From contig JAAYCL010000024.1 of NCBI GenBank assembly GCA_012729785.1, positions 1 to 34,346 on the forward strand: a DNA stretch of 34,346 nt, read 5' to 3'. Source of the stretch: Chlamydiota bacterium. Lineage in GTDB: Bacteria > Auribacterota > Tritonobacteria > UBA1439. Under the pieces are notes generated by a model. It saw nothing but the letters and a program-made list of their open reading frames with translations. It ran no database searches and was not told the DNA's origin. Position 1 is the stretch's first letter. Each line of letters starts with the position of its first letter. Made by a program: the position numbers and the translations under genes. Below, piece by piece: positions 14,207 to 22,466 of the stretch.

Positions 14207-17125
14207 CTATCGGCGGGGATCCCGCTTCGTTTGGCGCCTGACCGCATTTCCGTTTTCGGCCTCCGACAACGCCTCCGCCTTCCGCCGGTACGCGAACGAC
14301 CCGCCGTAGTCGCGCTCGTGCAGGGAGAGCTTCGACATCAGCCGGTAGATCCGCGCGGCGTCCCGTCCCGCGAGCTCTGCGCACCGCGCCATTCGCTCCA
14401 GCGTCTCGGCGGCGAGGCGGGGCGCGAGGAACGAGCGGAGCATCAGGTACCTTTTCAGCAAAAGGCCGGCGGCGACCTCCAGCGTTCGGATGTCCCGGTC
14501 GCCTCCGCGGATGCGCTCCTCGATTTCGCAGAGCCGGGCGTGGAGCGGGGCCAGGTCCGAGGCGAGCCAGGAGAGGAACAGCTCCCGGTCCCCCGGCGCC
14601 TCCCGGCGTAGCGTATCGAGGACCGGGAGGGAGAGGTAGGCGAAGTATCCGCCCTTCGCCTTCTTCAGGAAGCCGAGCAGGTTCCTCAGGGCGTCGGCGG
14701 GGACGGGGCCGGTTTCGAGGTACGGCTTCAGCAGGAGGTCGTGTTTCGCGGCGGCGTACGGGCGCTCGTCGAGGTGCTGGAGGTAGGTCCTGACGTACGA
14801 TCCGGTATAGAGGGCGCGCGGGGCGCGGTACTCGAGGAGGGGGGAGTAGACGCTCTGCACGACCGGCTCGCTCCGCACCGAGCCGCGAAGGCCGGCGTCG
14901 GAGGCGATCTGGAGGCAGAGGAGCGTGAACAGGTCCTTCAGGCCGATGGGCTGCAGTTGCTCCTGCAGGCGCGGCGAGGCGAGGCGCCTCGCGGACGCCT
15001 CCAGATCCGGCTCCAGGCGGCCGCGCGATCCGATGAGGAGCGTGTTGTTCCCGTCGATCTCCCAGAGCGACGCGTGCGGGAAGACGGAGAGGAACGTCTT
15101 GACGACGATCTTGAACGTGTCGTCGTCCAACTCGTACGTCTGGACCCACTGCGCCATCACCCCCCGTTCCTTCAGGATGCCGAGACAGTCCCTGAAATGC
15201 TCGGCGGAGAACAGGTCGCCGACGCCGCTCATCCAGGGGTTGGACGGTTCCGAGATGATCAGGTCGTACGCCGCGCCGGTCCGCTGCACGTAGGTCCGGG
15301 CGTCCTCGAGGAAGAGGCGCAGGCGCGGCTCCTCGAGCACGCGATCGTTCACCTCGGAGAAGAACGCGGACGCCTCGGCGACCTCCGCGGAGAGCTCGAC
15401 GACGTCCAGGGTCTTGATCGGATGGCGCGCGGCCGCCCCCGCCGTGACCCCCGCGCCGAGCCCGATGACCAGCACGTCCTCTGCACACGGCAGGAGCGTC
15501 AGCGGGAGGTGCGCCAGGAGGAGCTGCGTGGACATATCCCCCCCCGTGGAGGCGTCCACCTTTCCGTTCACCAACAGGGCCCGGTACTCGTCGCCTCCGT
15601 CGATCACGGCCACGGTCGCGTTCGCCCCGTCCCGGTAGTAGAGGAGGTTCCGTCCCGCCTCGATCGCGCTCGGGGAGGGGTACACGGGGGTGTCCTCCGG
15701 CCTGAACACCTGCAGGGTGAAGTGGGCGTTGTTCCAGGCCGGCACGAGCGCCCGATAGCCGGCGAACGCCGCGACGAGGAGAAGGCAGAAGGCGGTTTTT
15801 CGCGCGGCGGACGGAACGCGGTCCACAGCTACGATGAGGATGCCGAGCCCCAGGTTGGCCGCGATGCCGAGCTCCATCGTCGTCTTCAGGCCGAGGGCGG
15901 GGATGAGGGCGAGCCCCGTTCCGAGAGCCCCCGCGATGTTCCCCGCCGTGTTGGCGGCGAAGACGCCGCCGACGCCCCGCCCGAGCCGCGCCTGCCCGTG
16001 GGGCACCACGATGCCCGCGAGCGGGAGGGTCATGCCGAGGAAGACGGTCGGCGGCAGGATCACGAGAAACGAGACGAGCAGCTTCAGCCCCTCGTAGAGC
16101 GGAAAGGAGGCGGGGCTCTTCGAGAGCAGGTCCGAGAGGCGCATGAACAGGTACGGGAGCCGCTCGTAGAACGGGATGGAGAGGATGAGGAGGAGCCCGG
16201 CGCAGGCCTCGCACAGGCCGAGCGCGCGGAACGCGGCGTTCTCTCGCGGCGGGCGCCGCGAGACGATGAAGGCGCCGATCGTGATGCCGGAGATGAACGT
16301 GGCCAGGACCGCCGAGAACGAGTACGTCGAGGAGCCCAACACGAGCGAGAGCAGCCGGATCCAGACCAGCTCGTACAGCATCGCCGCCGCTCCCGAGACG
16401 AAGAGCGCGGCGAGGGCGATCGCGGCGAGGAGAGGCGGATACGGGCGGGGCGCAGCCCCGGCCGCCGCCCCTTCGCCCGGCAAGGGCGCCGTCCGGCGCC
16501 CCGAGACGAGCCGGATGCCCAGCACGGCGCCGCCGACCGCCAGGTTGACCGCCGCCGCGGCCAGGAGCGTGAAGCCGAGGCCGAGGCGGTGGACAAGGTA
16601 GTAGCCGCAGGCGAGCGTCCCCAGCACGGCGCCGAAACTGTTGAGGTAGTAGAGGCGCGCCACCGTTCTCCCGCGCGCGGAGAAGGAGGAGGTGAGGGCG
16701 GCGCTCAGGACCGGGATGGTTCCGCCCATCAGGATGGTCGGCGGGAGCATGATCGCCGCGCCGATGGCGCAGAGCAGGGCGGTGAGCTGCCACGACTGCG
16801 GGGGCCATGTCCGGACCGCCGCGAGGTAGAGGGTCCTCGAGAAGGCGACGAGGCGGGGCGTCCAGACGCAGAAGAGGGCGATGCCGATCTCCGCGAGGGC
16901 GTAGAGGAGGAGTTTCTCGCGCATCCGGTCGGCCAGCCGCCCGAGGGAGAAGGCGCCCAGCGCGAGCCCCCCCATGAACGTCGCCAGCACGACGGTGTAG
17001 GCGTGGGTCGTGTTGCCGAACAGGATGGCGAGGTACCTGGCCCAGAGCACCTCGTAGACGAGCCCGGCGGCCCCCGAGAGGAGGACGCAGACCCACAAAA
17101 GCGCGGAGATCGGGCGTCGGTTCAT
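14207..17125 (-). CDS. MFS-like membrane domain fused to a spermidine-synthase-like methyltransferase fold
   Basis: A 972-aa protein. The N-terminal ~470 residues carry many hydrophobic helices in two sets, each beginning with a similar motif (SGAAGLVYEVLWARYL, and SGAAAMLYELVWIRLL), as in fused MFS/spermidine synthases. The cytoplasmic Rossmann domain (about 480-740) has the SAM-type loop VIGLGAGVTAGAA near residue 550, an acidic residue after strand 2 (DVVELSAEV), EDARTYVQ near 608 and ISEPSNPWMSGVG near 625. True aminopropyltransferases have Asp residues in the D-x-x-D-P loop; here it reads S-E-P-S-N-P, so spermidine synthesis is unlikely. The last ~230 residues are helical and unassigned. 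It begins 19 bp after the enolase stop on the same strand, so it is probably co-transcribed. The true reaction is unknown. Confidence 0.82.
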   Translation of the reverse strand: MNRRPISALLWVCVLLSGAAGLVYEVLWARYLAILFGNTTHAYTVVLATFMGGLALGAFSLGRLADRMREKLLLYALAEIGIALFCVWTPRLVAFSRTLYLAAVRTWPPQSWQLTALLCAIGAAIMLPPTILMGGTIPVLSAALTSSFSARGRTVARLYYLNSFGAVLGTLACGYYLVHRLGLGFTLLAAAAVNLAVGGAVLGIRLVSGRRTAPLPGEGAAAGAAPRPYPPLLAAIALAALFVSGAAAMLYELVWIRLLSLVLGSSTYSFSAVLATFISGITIGAFIVSRRPPRENAAFRALGLCEACAGLLLILSIPFYERLPYLFMRLSDLLSKSPASFPLYEGLKLLVSFLVILPPTVFLGMTLPLAGIVVPHGQARLGRGVGGVFAANTAGNIAGALGTGLALIPALGLKTTMELGIAANLGLGILIVAVDRVPSAARKTAFCLLLVAAFAGYRALVPAWNNAHFTLQVFRPEDTPVYPSPSAIEAGRNLLYYRDGANATVAVIDGGDEYRALLVNGKVDASTGGDMSTQLLLAHLPLTLLPCAEDVLVIGLGAGVTAGAAARHPIKTLDVVELSAEVAEASAFFSEVNDRVLEEPRLRLFLEDARTYVQRTGAAYDLIISEPSNPWMSGVGDLFSAEHFRDCLGILKERGVMAQWVQTYELDDDTFKIVVKTFLSVFPHASLWEIDGNNTLLIGSRGRLEPDLEASARRLASPRLQEQLQPIGLKDLFTLLCLQIASDAGLRGSVRSEPVVQSVYSPLLEYRAPRALYTGSYVRTYLQHLDERPYAAAKHDLLLKPYLETGPVPADALRNLLGFLKKAKGGYFAYLSLPVLDTLRREAPGDRELFLSWLASDLAPLHARLCEIEERIRGGDRDIRTLEVAAGLLLKRYLMLRSFLAPRLAAETLERMARCAELAGRDAARIYRLMSKLSLHERDYGGSFAYRRKAEALSEAENGNAVRRQTKRDPRR

Positions 17126-17144
17126 CCGGTGCGGCCGGCGCCGG

Positions 17145-18425
17145 TCATCGGCCGCCGGGGAACGGGTTCGAGAAGACCGCCGCGCGTCCCGCCTCCGCCT
17201 CGATCTCGATCAGGCGGTTGTACTTGGCGGTCCGCTCGCTGCGGCAGGCGGAGCCGGTCTTGATCTGGCCGCCGCCCATCGCCACGGCGAAGTCGGCCAT
17301 GAACGTGTCCTCGGTCTCTCCCGAGCGGTGGGAGATCACGTAGTTCCAGCCCGCCTCGCGGCACATCCGTATCGCCTCGATCGTCTCGGTGACGGTGCCG
17401 ATCTGGTTCAGCTTGATGAGCACCGCGTTGGACGCCTTCTCCCTGATCCCGCGCTCGATGAAGCGGGTGTTGGTGACGTACAGGTCGTCGCCGACGATCT
17501 GGATCCTGCCGCCGAGCCGCGCCGTCTGTTCGCGGAACCCGTCCCAGTCGTTCTCGGCGAGCCCGTCCTCGATGGAGACGATCGGGTAGTCGGTGATCCA
17601 GCGCTCGTAGAGGGCGGTCATCTCCGCGCTGGATTTCGGCCCCTGCCCCGACTTGGCGAGAAGGTAGCTCCCCCCCTCGAAGAAGGAACTCGCGGCGGGA
17701 TCGAGGGCGATCGCGACGTCCTTGCCGGGCTCGTACCCCGCCGCCTGTATCGCCTCGACGATCAGCTCGCACGCCTCGGCGTCGCTCCTGAGGTCGGGGG
17801 CGAAGCCGCCCTCGTCGCCCACGCTCGTCGCGTACCCCTTCTTGGAGAGGATCTTCTTGAGCGCGTGGAACGTCTCGGCGCCGTAGCGAAGCGCCTCGGC
17901 GAAGGTGGGCGCGCCGACCGGCATCACCATGAACTCCTGGAAGTCCACGCTGTTGTCGGCGTGCTTGCCGCCGTTGAGGATGTTCATCATCGGCACGGGG
18001 AGGCGCACCGCGTCTCCATCGCCCAGGTAGGCGTAGAGCGGCCGGCCCGCCGCCTCCGCCGCCGCCTTCGACGCCGCCATCGACACGCCGAGGATGGCGT
18101 TGGCGCCCAGCACGCCCTTGTTCGGCGTCCCGTCCAGCTCGATCATCAGGCGGTCCAGCTCGGCCTGGCGCGACGGGTCCTTCCCTTTCAGGGCCGGGGC
18201 GATGACCCGGTTGACGTTCTCGACGGCGCGGAGTACCCCCTTGCCGCCGTAACGTTTTCCGTCTCCGTCGCGGAGTTCCACCGCCTCGTTCTCGCCGGTG
18301 GAGGCCCCGGACGGCACCGACGCGACGAAAACACGCCCGTCGTCGAGGCGAAGGAAGACCCGGATTGTCGGATTTCCCCGGGAATCGAGGATCTCCAGTG
18401 CATGGATGCGATCGATGGCGGCCAT
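17145..18425 (-). CDS. eno: enolase
   Basis: Glycolytic enzyme interconverting 2-phosphoglycerate and phosphoenolpyruvate in the cytoplasm. The 426-aa product is full length. Recognisable sites are [11 protein letters not shown] and the mobile loop [17 protein letters not shown] at the N-terminus, the catalytic Glu in [11 protein letters not shown], metal ligands in [23 protein letters not shown] and [10 protein letters not shown], the catalytic Lys in [10 protein letters not shown], and [11 protein letters not shown] near the C-terminus. The start is fixed by the strong GAAAGGAGGG ribosome-binding site seven bases upstream and by the conserved N-terminus. A TATAAG -10 element lies about 55 bp upstream. 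The downstream membrane fusion protein appears to share the transcript. Confidence 0.97.
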   Translation of the reverse strand: MAAIDRIHALEILDSRGNPTIRVFLRLDDGRVFVASVPSGASTGENEAVELRDGDGKRYGGKGVLRAVENVNRVIAPALKGKDPSRQAELDRLMIELDGTPNKGVLGANAILGVSMAASKAAAEAAGRPLYAYLGDGDAVRLPVPMMNILNGGKHADNSVDFQEFMVMPVGAPTFAEALRYGAETFHALKKILSKKGYATSVGDEGGFAPDLRSDAEACELIVEAIQAAGYEPGKDVAIALDPAASSFFEGGSYLLAKSGQGPKSSAEMTALYERWITDYPIVSIEDGLAENDWDGFREQTARLGGRIQIVGDDLYVTNTRFIERGIREKASNAVLIKLNQIGTVTETIEAIRMCREAGWNYVISHRSGETEDTFMADFAVAMGGGQIKTGSACRSERTAKYNRLIEIEAEAGRAAVFSNPFPGGR

Positions 18426-18761
18426 TCGAACCCTCCTTTCAAAGACGAGGAAACAGGCGCCGTGCCGCGCGCACGGATGCTTATACCACAGCGCGCCGCC
18501 GATGGCACGGTAAAACGCCCCGCGCGTGCGGAACGGGCGAGGGGGGGAGAGGCGGCGATCTCGTCGCGCCGCCCGATCGAGGCGGGCGAGATCCCCGCCG
18601 AAGGCGGTAAGGGCGACCGGGGCCTTTCCGCACCCTTCGACCGCGTCGTCGTCGAGGAGTCTGGCGTCAGGCATCCCGATGTGCTACCGTGCACTGTCGC
18701 CGGTAGCGGCACGGCTTCGTGCACGGTTCGATCCGGGGCCGCCGGCCGCGCGGGAGATCCG
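18426..18761. other. 336-bp divergent intergenic region between eno and the GNAT-led cluster
   Basis: On the minus strand, TATAAG at 18480-18485 is a plausible eno -10 box, without a clear -35. On the plus strand, TACCGT at 18685-18690 sits in the context GTGCTACC, the same as at the 9911 promoter, and may drive the cluster from 18762. An inverted repeat, CCGTGCAC (18687-18694) and GTGCACGG (18719-18726), overlaps that -10 box and could be an operator. No credible gene is seen here. Confidence 0.45.
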
Positions 18762-19577
18762 ATGCGCGTTCGCGAGATCGAGGAGCGGGACATCGAGCGT
18801 CTCTGCTGGGTGGAATCCATCGCCTGGCGGAACGGCGTCCAGTTCGACCGCGGCCATTTCATCTCGCAGCGCGCGATCTTTCCGGAGGGGCAGCTCTGTT
18901 TCGAGGACGCGCAGGGCGAGATCTGGGGGCATGTCAATCTGATGAAGCTCCGCTTCGACCCCCGCAGGCCCCTCGCCGCCTCGTGGAGCGAGATCACCGC
19001 GGACGGTTACATCACCACCCACGATCCCCGGGGTAACTGGCTGTTCGGCGTGAATCTGGCGGTGCACCCGCACGGCTACTTCATCGGGGCCGCGGAGGCG
19101 CTGATCGACGCCGCGGCGCGCAGGTGCGCCTGCCTGCGCCTTCGGGGGATCGCCCTCGTCGGCCGGATGCCCGGCTACGCCCGGTGGCTCCGCGACCGGA
19201 CCCGGGCCGGGAACCGGCCCGACGGCGCGGATCCGCGCACGGCGCGCGAGTATATGGAGATGCGCGTACGGGGGAGCGACGGCACCCCGCGGCGGCTGGA
19301 TCCCGAGCTCGGCCTGTACGAGAGCTTCGGCCTGCGCCTCCTCGCCCCGGTCCCCCGCTACATCACCGACAGGAAGAGTCTCGATTTCGGCATCGCGATG
19401 GTCTGGTCGAATTTTCTCTACCTCCCGTTTCTGCTCTGCCCGTCGCGGCGCGTCAGGGAACAACTCGTCTTCGGGGCGGCGGGTCGGGCGCTGGGGCGGT
19501 GGTACCTCCGCAGGGTGGGCGGCGGGCGGGGAGTCGGGGAGCGGGCGCGGAGCTTCAGCCCGGCGTCCGCCCCGTGA
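18762..19577 (+). CDS. GNAT-family N-acetyltransferase
   Basis: A 271-aa protein. Residues 1-150 follow the GNAT fold: opening strand MRVREIEERDIERLCWVE, a central sheet strand GNWLFGVNLAVHPHGYFIGA, where the acyl-CoA pyrophosphate loop of GNAT enzymes lies, and a helix ALIDAAARRC. The later region (RMPGYARW, then REYMEMRV, then LDPELGLYESFGLRLLAPVP) matches, as I recall it, the layout of the acetyltransferase half of GNAT-nitrilase fusion proteins, but no nitrilase domain is attached here. A GGGAG site precedes the ATG. The radical SAM gene begins 18 bp after its stop, so it heads the cluster reaching to 24878. The acceptor (amine of a small molecule, lipid or protein) is unknown. Confidence 0.75.
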   Translation: MRVREIEERDIERLCWVESIAWRNGVQFDRGHFISQRAIFPEGQLCFEDAQGEIWGHVNLMKLRFDPRRPLAASWSEITADGYITTHDPRGNWLFGVNLAVHPHGYFIGAAEALIDAAARRCACLRLRGIALVGRMPGYARWLRDRTRAGNRPDGADPRTAREYMEMRVRGSDGTPRRLDPELGLYESFGLRLLAPVPRYITDRKSLDFGIAMVWSNFLYLPFLLCPSRRVREQLVFGAAGRALGRWYLRRVGGGRGVGERARSFSPASAP

Positions 19578-19595
19578 CGGGGTAACGAGGGACCT

Positions 19596-21035
19596 ATGCG
19601 GGTGCTGTTCATCAACCCCCCCGAGTGCGCCGCATCGGGGCTCATGGATCTGGCGGCGTTCGAGCCGCTCGGCCTCGAGCTCCTCGCGGCGAGCCTCGCG
19701 CCGCGTCATGAGACCCGCCTGCTGGACCTCGTCTTCGAGAAGAGGGACGTCGAGTCGGCGATCGCTGACTTCAAGCCGGGGATGGTCTGCATGGGCTGCT
19801 TTACCTCCCAGGTCTACGCCGTCAGGGAGCTTCTCCGGCGGGCCAAACGCTGCGATCCCGGCCTGGTGACGGTGGTGGGGGGATACCACCCCACGTTCAT
19901 GCCCGGCGACTTCGACGAACCGTTCGTGGACGCGGTCGGCATCGGTCCGGGCGTCCCCGCGCTCGCGGAACTCGCGGACACGCTCGAGGCCGGCGGCGAC
20001 CTGCGCCTGGTCCCCGGTTTTTACATCCGCCGCGGCGGGAAGATGGTTCGCACCCCAGCCCGCGCCCTCCCGGAATCGCTCGACGGCGAGCCGTTTCCGG
20101 ACAGGAAGATCTCCGCCGCGTACAGGATGCGTTACCACGTCTTCGGCGTCGGTCCCATCGCCGTGCTCCGCACGAGCGAGGGGTGCCCGTTCCGGTGCAC
20201 CTTCTGCTGCATATGGGACTTCACGGGGGGGAGGTACCGGATGCGGTCCCCGGAGCTCGTCGCCGAGGAGCTGGAGCGGATCGAGGAGCGGTACGTGTAC
20301 ATATTCGACGACAACTTCTTCGTCTCCCGCCCGCGCGTGCAGGCGATCGCGGACGCCGTCGCCAGGCGGGGCATCCGGAAGAACTACTGGTGCTTCGGCA
20401 GGGCGGATTTCATCTGCGCCAACCCCGACCTGGTGGAGCGATGGGCGGGGCTGGGCCTGACCAACGTCTACATCGGCGTGGAGTCGTGCACCGACGAGGG
20501 GCTCGAGTCGTTCAACAAGCGCTCCAGCGTCGCGACGAACAACGAGGCCGTGCGCATACTCCGGCGCAGCGGGATCACGCCGGACCTCGGCTTCATCATG
20601 CGTCCGCAGGCGACGAAGAAGGATTTCAGGACGCTCCTCGCCTACGTCAGGTCCCTCGGCATCCACAAGGAGGGGTACGCCGAGTATATGAGTCTGACCC
20701 CGCTTCCCGGCACGCAGCTCTGGAGCGGGATGCAGGACCAGTTGGTCACCCGCGACTTCCGCTTCTTCGACCTGATCTTCCCGGTCCTCAAGACGGCGCT
20801 TCCGACCCGGACCTATTTCCGCGAACTGACGAGGCTCTACGTGCGGACCTACCTCAACCTCGGCCTCCTGAGGAGAAGATGGAGGGGGAACCCGCTCGGC
20901 CTCAATCCGCTGGGGACGCTCAAGAGCGTGTCCGCCTCGTTCAAATTCTTGTGGCGTTTGGGGAAGGCGTGCCTCCTGGGCGCGCGCGGGTATGTCCCCC
21001 GGAGCTTCGCGAGGAGGGAATCCGATGCCGGCTGA
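19596..21035 (+). CDS. B12-binding radical SAM protein, HpnR-like (hopanoid C-3 methylase family)
   Basis: A 479-aa protein. Residues 1-150 form a cobalamin-binding Rossmann domain (MRVLFINPPE, MVCMGCFTSQVYAV, TVVGGYHPTFMPGDF). The radical SAM core follows, with C197, C201 and C204 in GCPFRCTFC and the strand VYIFDDNFFVSRPR. The segment FNKRSSVATNNEAVRILRRS, then LTPLPGTQLW, and the C-terminal LPTRTYFRELTRLYV resemble what I recall of HpnR, the enzyme that methylates hopanoids at C-3. This suggests methylation of an unactivated carbon, perhaps on a lipid. It lies 18 bp after the GNAT gene and overlaps the next start by 11 bp. No hopanoid synthesis gene is in the window, so the substrate is open; other class B methylases are possible. 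Confidence 0.82.
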   Translation: MRVLFINPPECAASGLMDLAAFEPLGLELLAASLAPRHETRLLDLVFEKRDVESAIADFKPGMVCMGCFTSQVYAVRELLRRAKRCDPGLVTVVGGYHPTFMPGDFDEPFVDAVGIGPGVPALAELADTLEAGGDLRLVPGFYIRRGGKMVRTPARALPESLDGEPFPDRKISAAYRMRYHVFGVGPIAVLRTSEGCPFRCTFCCIWDFTGGRYRMRSPELVAEELERIEERYVYIFDDNFFVSRPRVQAIADAVARRGIRKNYWCFGRADFICANPDLVERWAGLGLTNVYIGVESCTDEGLESFNKRSSVATNNEAVRILRRSGITPDLGFIMRPQATKKDFRTLLAYVRSLGIHKEGYAEYMSLTPLPGTQLWSGMQDQLVTRDFRFFDLIFPVLKTALPTRTYFRELTRLYVRTYLNLGLLRRRWRGNPLGLNPLGTLKSVSASFKFLWRLGKACLLGARGYVPRSFARRESDAG

Positions 21036-21612
21036 GCGGCTGCTGAGGATCGAGGAGATGCCGGCGCGCGAGATGTGGAAGCGCACGCTCGGGCCGTACG
21101 TCTCCCTCTACGGAAAGACGATCGAGCACATCGAGGAGCGCTTCGGGCGCGCGGAGGCGGTCGAGTGGGTGCGGCGGATGGAGCGCGACTACCGCGAGGA
21201 GCACGCCTCCCTGCACCTGCGCGTCGCCAACGTCCTCGAACGCTTCACCCCGGGGAAGGCGCTGCGCGAGAAGATCGGGCTCCTGATCTTGAGGGAGAAG
21301 GTGCTGCGCACCTTCTACGAGTACCAGTTCCTCTACAACAGCACCGGGTACGCGGCGAAGGAGATAGTCGACGACCGGGGGCGCACGATAGGCGGAAAGA
21401 TCGAGTTCCGCGAGTGCCCCTACGTCGCCGCCATGCGGGAGATCCCCGAGAAGGTGCGGCCGCGGAGGGAGACGTTCTGCCGGTACGACTGCCAGGGGCC
21501 GTTCCACGACGAGTTCTCCCGTTTCATAGGGTTCCGCATCCGGATGGAGCCTGACGGCGCCGGGTGCGTCTGGCATGTCGACGCCCCCGCGGAGCTCCTC
21601 GGCGAGGACTGA
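21025..21612 (+). CDS. small Cys-containing protein, possibly ATC-hydrolase-like
   Basis: A 195-aa cytoplasmic protein without a signal or membrane segment. The first two thirds are helical and charged (IEEMPAREMWKRTLGPYVSL, then EHIEERFGRAEAVEWVRRME). The last third has CPYVAAM, FCRYDCQGPFHDEF and a closing GCVWHVDAP. This spacing of CPx, C-x-x-D, then a short strand ending in Gly-Cys resembles the L-2-amino-thiazoline-4-carboxylic-acid-hydrolase-like family (PF14196), whose members often have no known activity; the similarity is by eye and weak. The start at 21025 has GAGGAGGGA just upstream and overlaps the radical SAM stop by 11 bp, implying coupling. Its position between a methylase-like enzyme and an ABC transporter suggests a pathway-specific role. 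Confidence 0.7.
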   Translation: MPAERLLRIEEMPAREMWKRTLGPYVSLYGKTIEHIEERFGRAEAVEWVRRMERDYREEHASLHLRVANVLERFTPGKALREKIGLLILREKVLRTFYEYQFLYNSTGYAAKEIVDDRGRTIGGKIEFRECPYVAAMREIPEKVRPRRETFCRYDCQGPFHDEFSRFIGFRIRMEPDGAGCVWHVDAPAELLGED

Positions 21613-21646
21613 TCCGCCCGTTGCGGCGCGGGCGTGGGAGGAAGCG

Positions 21647-22420
21647 ATGCGCGAACCGGACGCGAAGACGCCCCTCGTTCGCCTGCGCGGCGTCACCAAA
21701 TCCTACGGCACCGGCGCCCTCGCCGCAGAGGTCCTCAAGGGCGTCGACCTCGAACTCGAAAAGGGCGAGTTCATGGTGATCTTCGGCCCCTCGGGGTGCG
21801 GCAAGACCACCCTCCTCAACATCATCGGGGCGCTCGACGCGCCCGACTCCGGATCGGTGCTCGTGAACGGCCTCGAGTTGAGCCGGATGCGCCGTTCGGA
21901 ACTGACCGAATTCCGCAGGGCCGCGGTCGGCTTCGTATTCCAGTCGTACAATCTGCTCCCCACCCTCACGGCGCGGGAGAACGTCGAGGCGGCCCTCGAG
22001 CTGCTTCCCTTTTCGAGCCGGCGGGAGATGCGGGAGCGGGCGCGCGACTACCTCGGGCGGGTCGGCCTCGGCGGGCGCGACGACGCGTTCCCCGATCAGC
22101 TCTCGGGAGGCGAGCAGCAGCGCGTCGCGATCGCCCGGGCCCTTTCAAAACAACCCCTGCTGGTCCTCGCGGATGAGCCCACCGGCAACCTCGACGAGGC
22201 GATGGGCGAACGCATCGTCGATCTGATGCGCGAACTGAACGCCGCCGAGGGCGCGACCTTCGCGATCGTCAGCCACAACCCGCGCGTCGCGGAGAGGGCG
22301 GACAGGATCGTCCAACTCCGCAACGGCACGATCGCCGGCGCGTCCGGCGAAATGGGAGGGGAGGCGGCACCGCATCCCGTGCGGCGCGGGAGCGGCGCCC
22401 CGGCGCCGGATCCGCGCTGA
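21647..22420 (+). CDS. ABC transporter ATP-binding protein (MacB/LolD type)
   Basis: A 257-aa ATPase of the subfamily that works with FtsX/MacB/LolCE permeases. Motifs: Walker A GPSGCGKTT (48-56), Q-loop at Q99 (VFQSYNLLPTLTARENV, typical of LolD/MacB), signature LSGGEQQRV (152-160), Walker B LLVLADEPTGNLD (171-183) and H-loop H210. Residues 229-257 form a Pro/Gly/Arg-rich extension. The ATG at 21647 follows GGGAGGAAG; an upstream ATG at 21575 would overlap the preceding gene. It is 46 bp ahead of its permease. This subfamily usually extracts substrates from the inner membrane or drives mechanical work on periplasmic partners rather than translocating across the bilayer. Confidence 0.9.
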   Translation: MREPDAKTPLVRLRGVTKSYGTGALAAEVLKGVDLELEKGEFMVIFGPSGCGKTTLLNIIGALDAPDSGSVLVNGLELSRMRRSELTEFRRAAVGFVFQSYNLLPTLTARENVEAALELLPFSSRREMRERARDYLGRVGLGGRDDAFPDQLSGGEQQRVAIARALSKQPLLVLADEPTGNLDEAMGERIVDLMRELNAAEGATFAIVSHNPRVAERADRIVQLRNGTIAGASGEMGGEAAPHPVRRGSGAPAPDPR

Positions 22421-22466
22421 ACGGCGGCGCTCGATACGGGGCGATGCGCCCCCGTCGGCGGCCTCA

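Noticed and set aside
14741-17263. 840-codon plus-strand frame opposite the MFS fusion
   Set aside because: Composition is Arg/Glu/Gly/Asp-rich without hydrophobic cores; it is the complement of membrane helices on the minus strand.
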